A DNA stretch of 12,789 bases, from the NCBI GenBank assembly GCA_030146365.1, contig JASLBU010000141.1, positions 1 through 12,789 of the forward strand, read 5' to 3'. This document shows, one piece after another, positions 12,752 to 12,789 of this stretch. Within the stretch, counting starts at the first letter, position 1, and the number at the start of each line of letters is the position of its first letter. Origin of the DNA: Candidatus Limnocylindria bacterium. Its GTDB lineage: Bacteria; Chloroflexota; Limnocylindria; QHBO01. The notes under the pieces were generated by a model. The model had not been told where the DNA came from. It was given only the letters and a program-made list of their open reading frames with translations, and did not search any database. The position numbers were made by a program, and so were the translations under genes.

Positions 12752-12789
12752 CGCTGCTCCTTCCACGGGTCCGCGTCGTTGTGGTACCC

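Noticed and set aside
12341..12766. Long minus-strand frame extending the membrane protein to 245 residues
   Set aside because: The extra part is antisense to the clear KGG-repeat gene, has no family resemblance and crosses the promoter palindrome.

Overview
The window is very GC-rich bacterial chromosome with compact gene spacing, a housekeeping gene content and no sign of phage, insertion sequence, CRISPR or other mobile DNA. The gene set fits a high-GC lineage such as Chloroflexota (for example Limnocylindria-like soil or freshwater groups) or Actinomycetota: a CTC-type L25, an RR-HK-HtrA operon, a PASTA kinase with a long Pro-Thr tail, a KGG-repeat stress protein, and -10 boxes placed a few bases before start codons. 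I lean towards Chloroflexota because of the Pro-Thr tail and the unfamiliar small proteins. That placement is inference from family resemblance, not a search.

Layout, left to right. (1) Bases 1-170 hold the C-terminal end of a + strand gene, possibly a LytR-CpsA-Psr protein, facing the ribosomal protein L25 gene (198-911, -). (2) A divergent promoter region (912-1146) separates L25 from a three-gene + strand operon: OmpR-type response regulator, membrane histidine kinase (20 bp overlap) and membrane-anchored HtrA protease with a PDZ domain. The order matches the mycobacterial mprA-mprB-pepD envelope-stress operon. (3) HtrA meets a long - strand block tail to tail with only 3 bp between stop codons. 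Read in its own direction the block is galU, pknB (PASTA Ser/Thr kinase), trxA, a 12-cysteine protein of unknown function, folC, folP and folB. The last four are packed with 4-nt gaps or a 4-nt overlap, so they look translationally coupled. (4) At about 11.1 kb a divergent promoter pair separates galU from a + strand pair: an unrecognised 145-residue protein and a 59-residue zinc-ribbon protein joined by a 1-nt stop/start overlap. (5) Then come tRNA-Glu(UUC) (-), a small three-helix membrane protein (-) and, divergent from it, a KGG-repeat stress protein (+).

How the genes work together: the RR-HK-HtrA operon should sense and repair envelope protein damage. GalU supplies UDP-glucose for envelope polymers, and PknB probably monitors cell-wall state. 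FolP, FolC and FolB are three steps of folate synthesis; folE and folK are not in this window.

I found no single new defence or mobile system. The best leads are the Cys-rich protein coupled to folC, the unknown protein/zinc-ribbon pair, the short membrane-protein gene whose -10 box sits at the centre of a 20-bp palindrome, and the mixture of apparently leaderless and Shine-Dalgarno-led starts.
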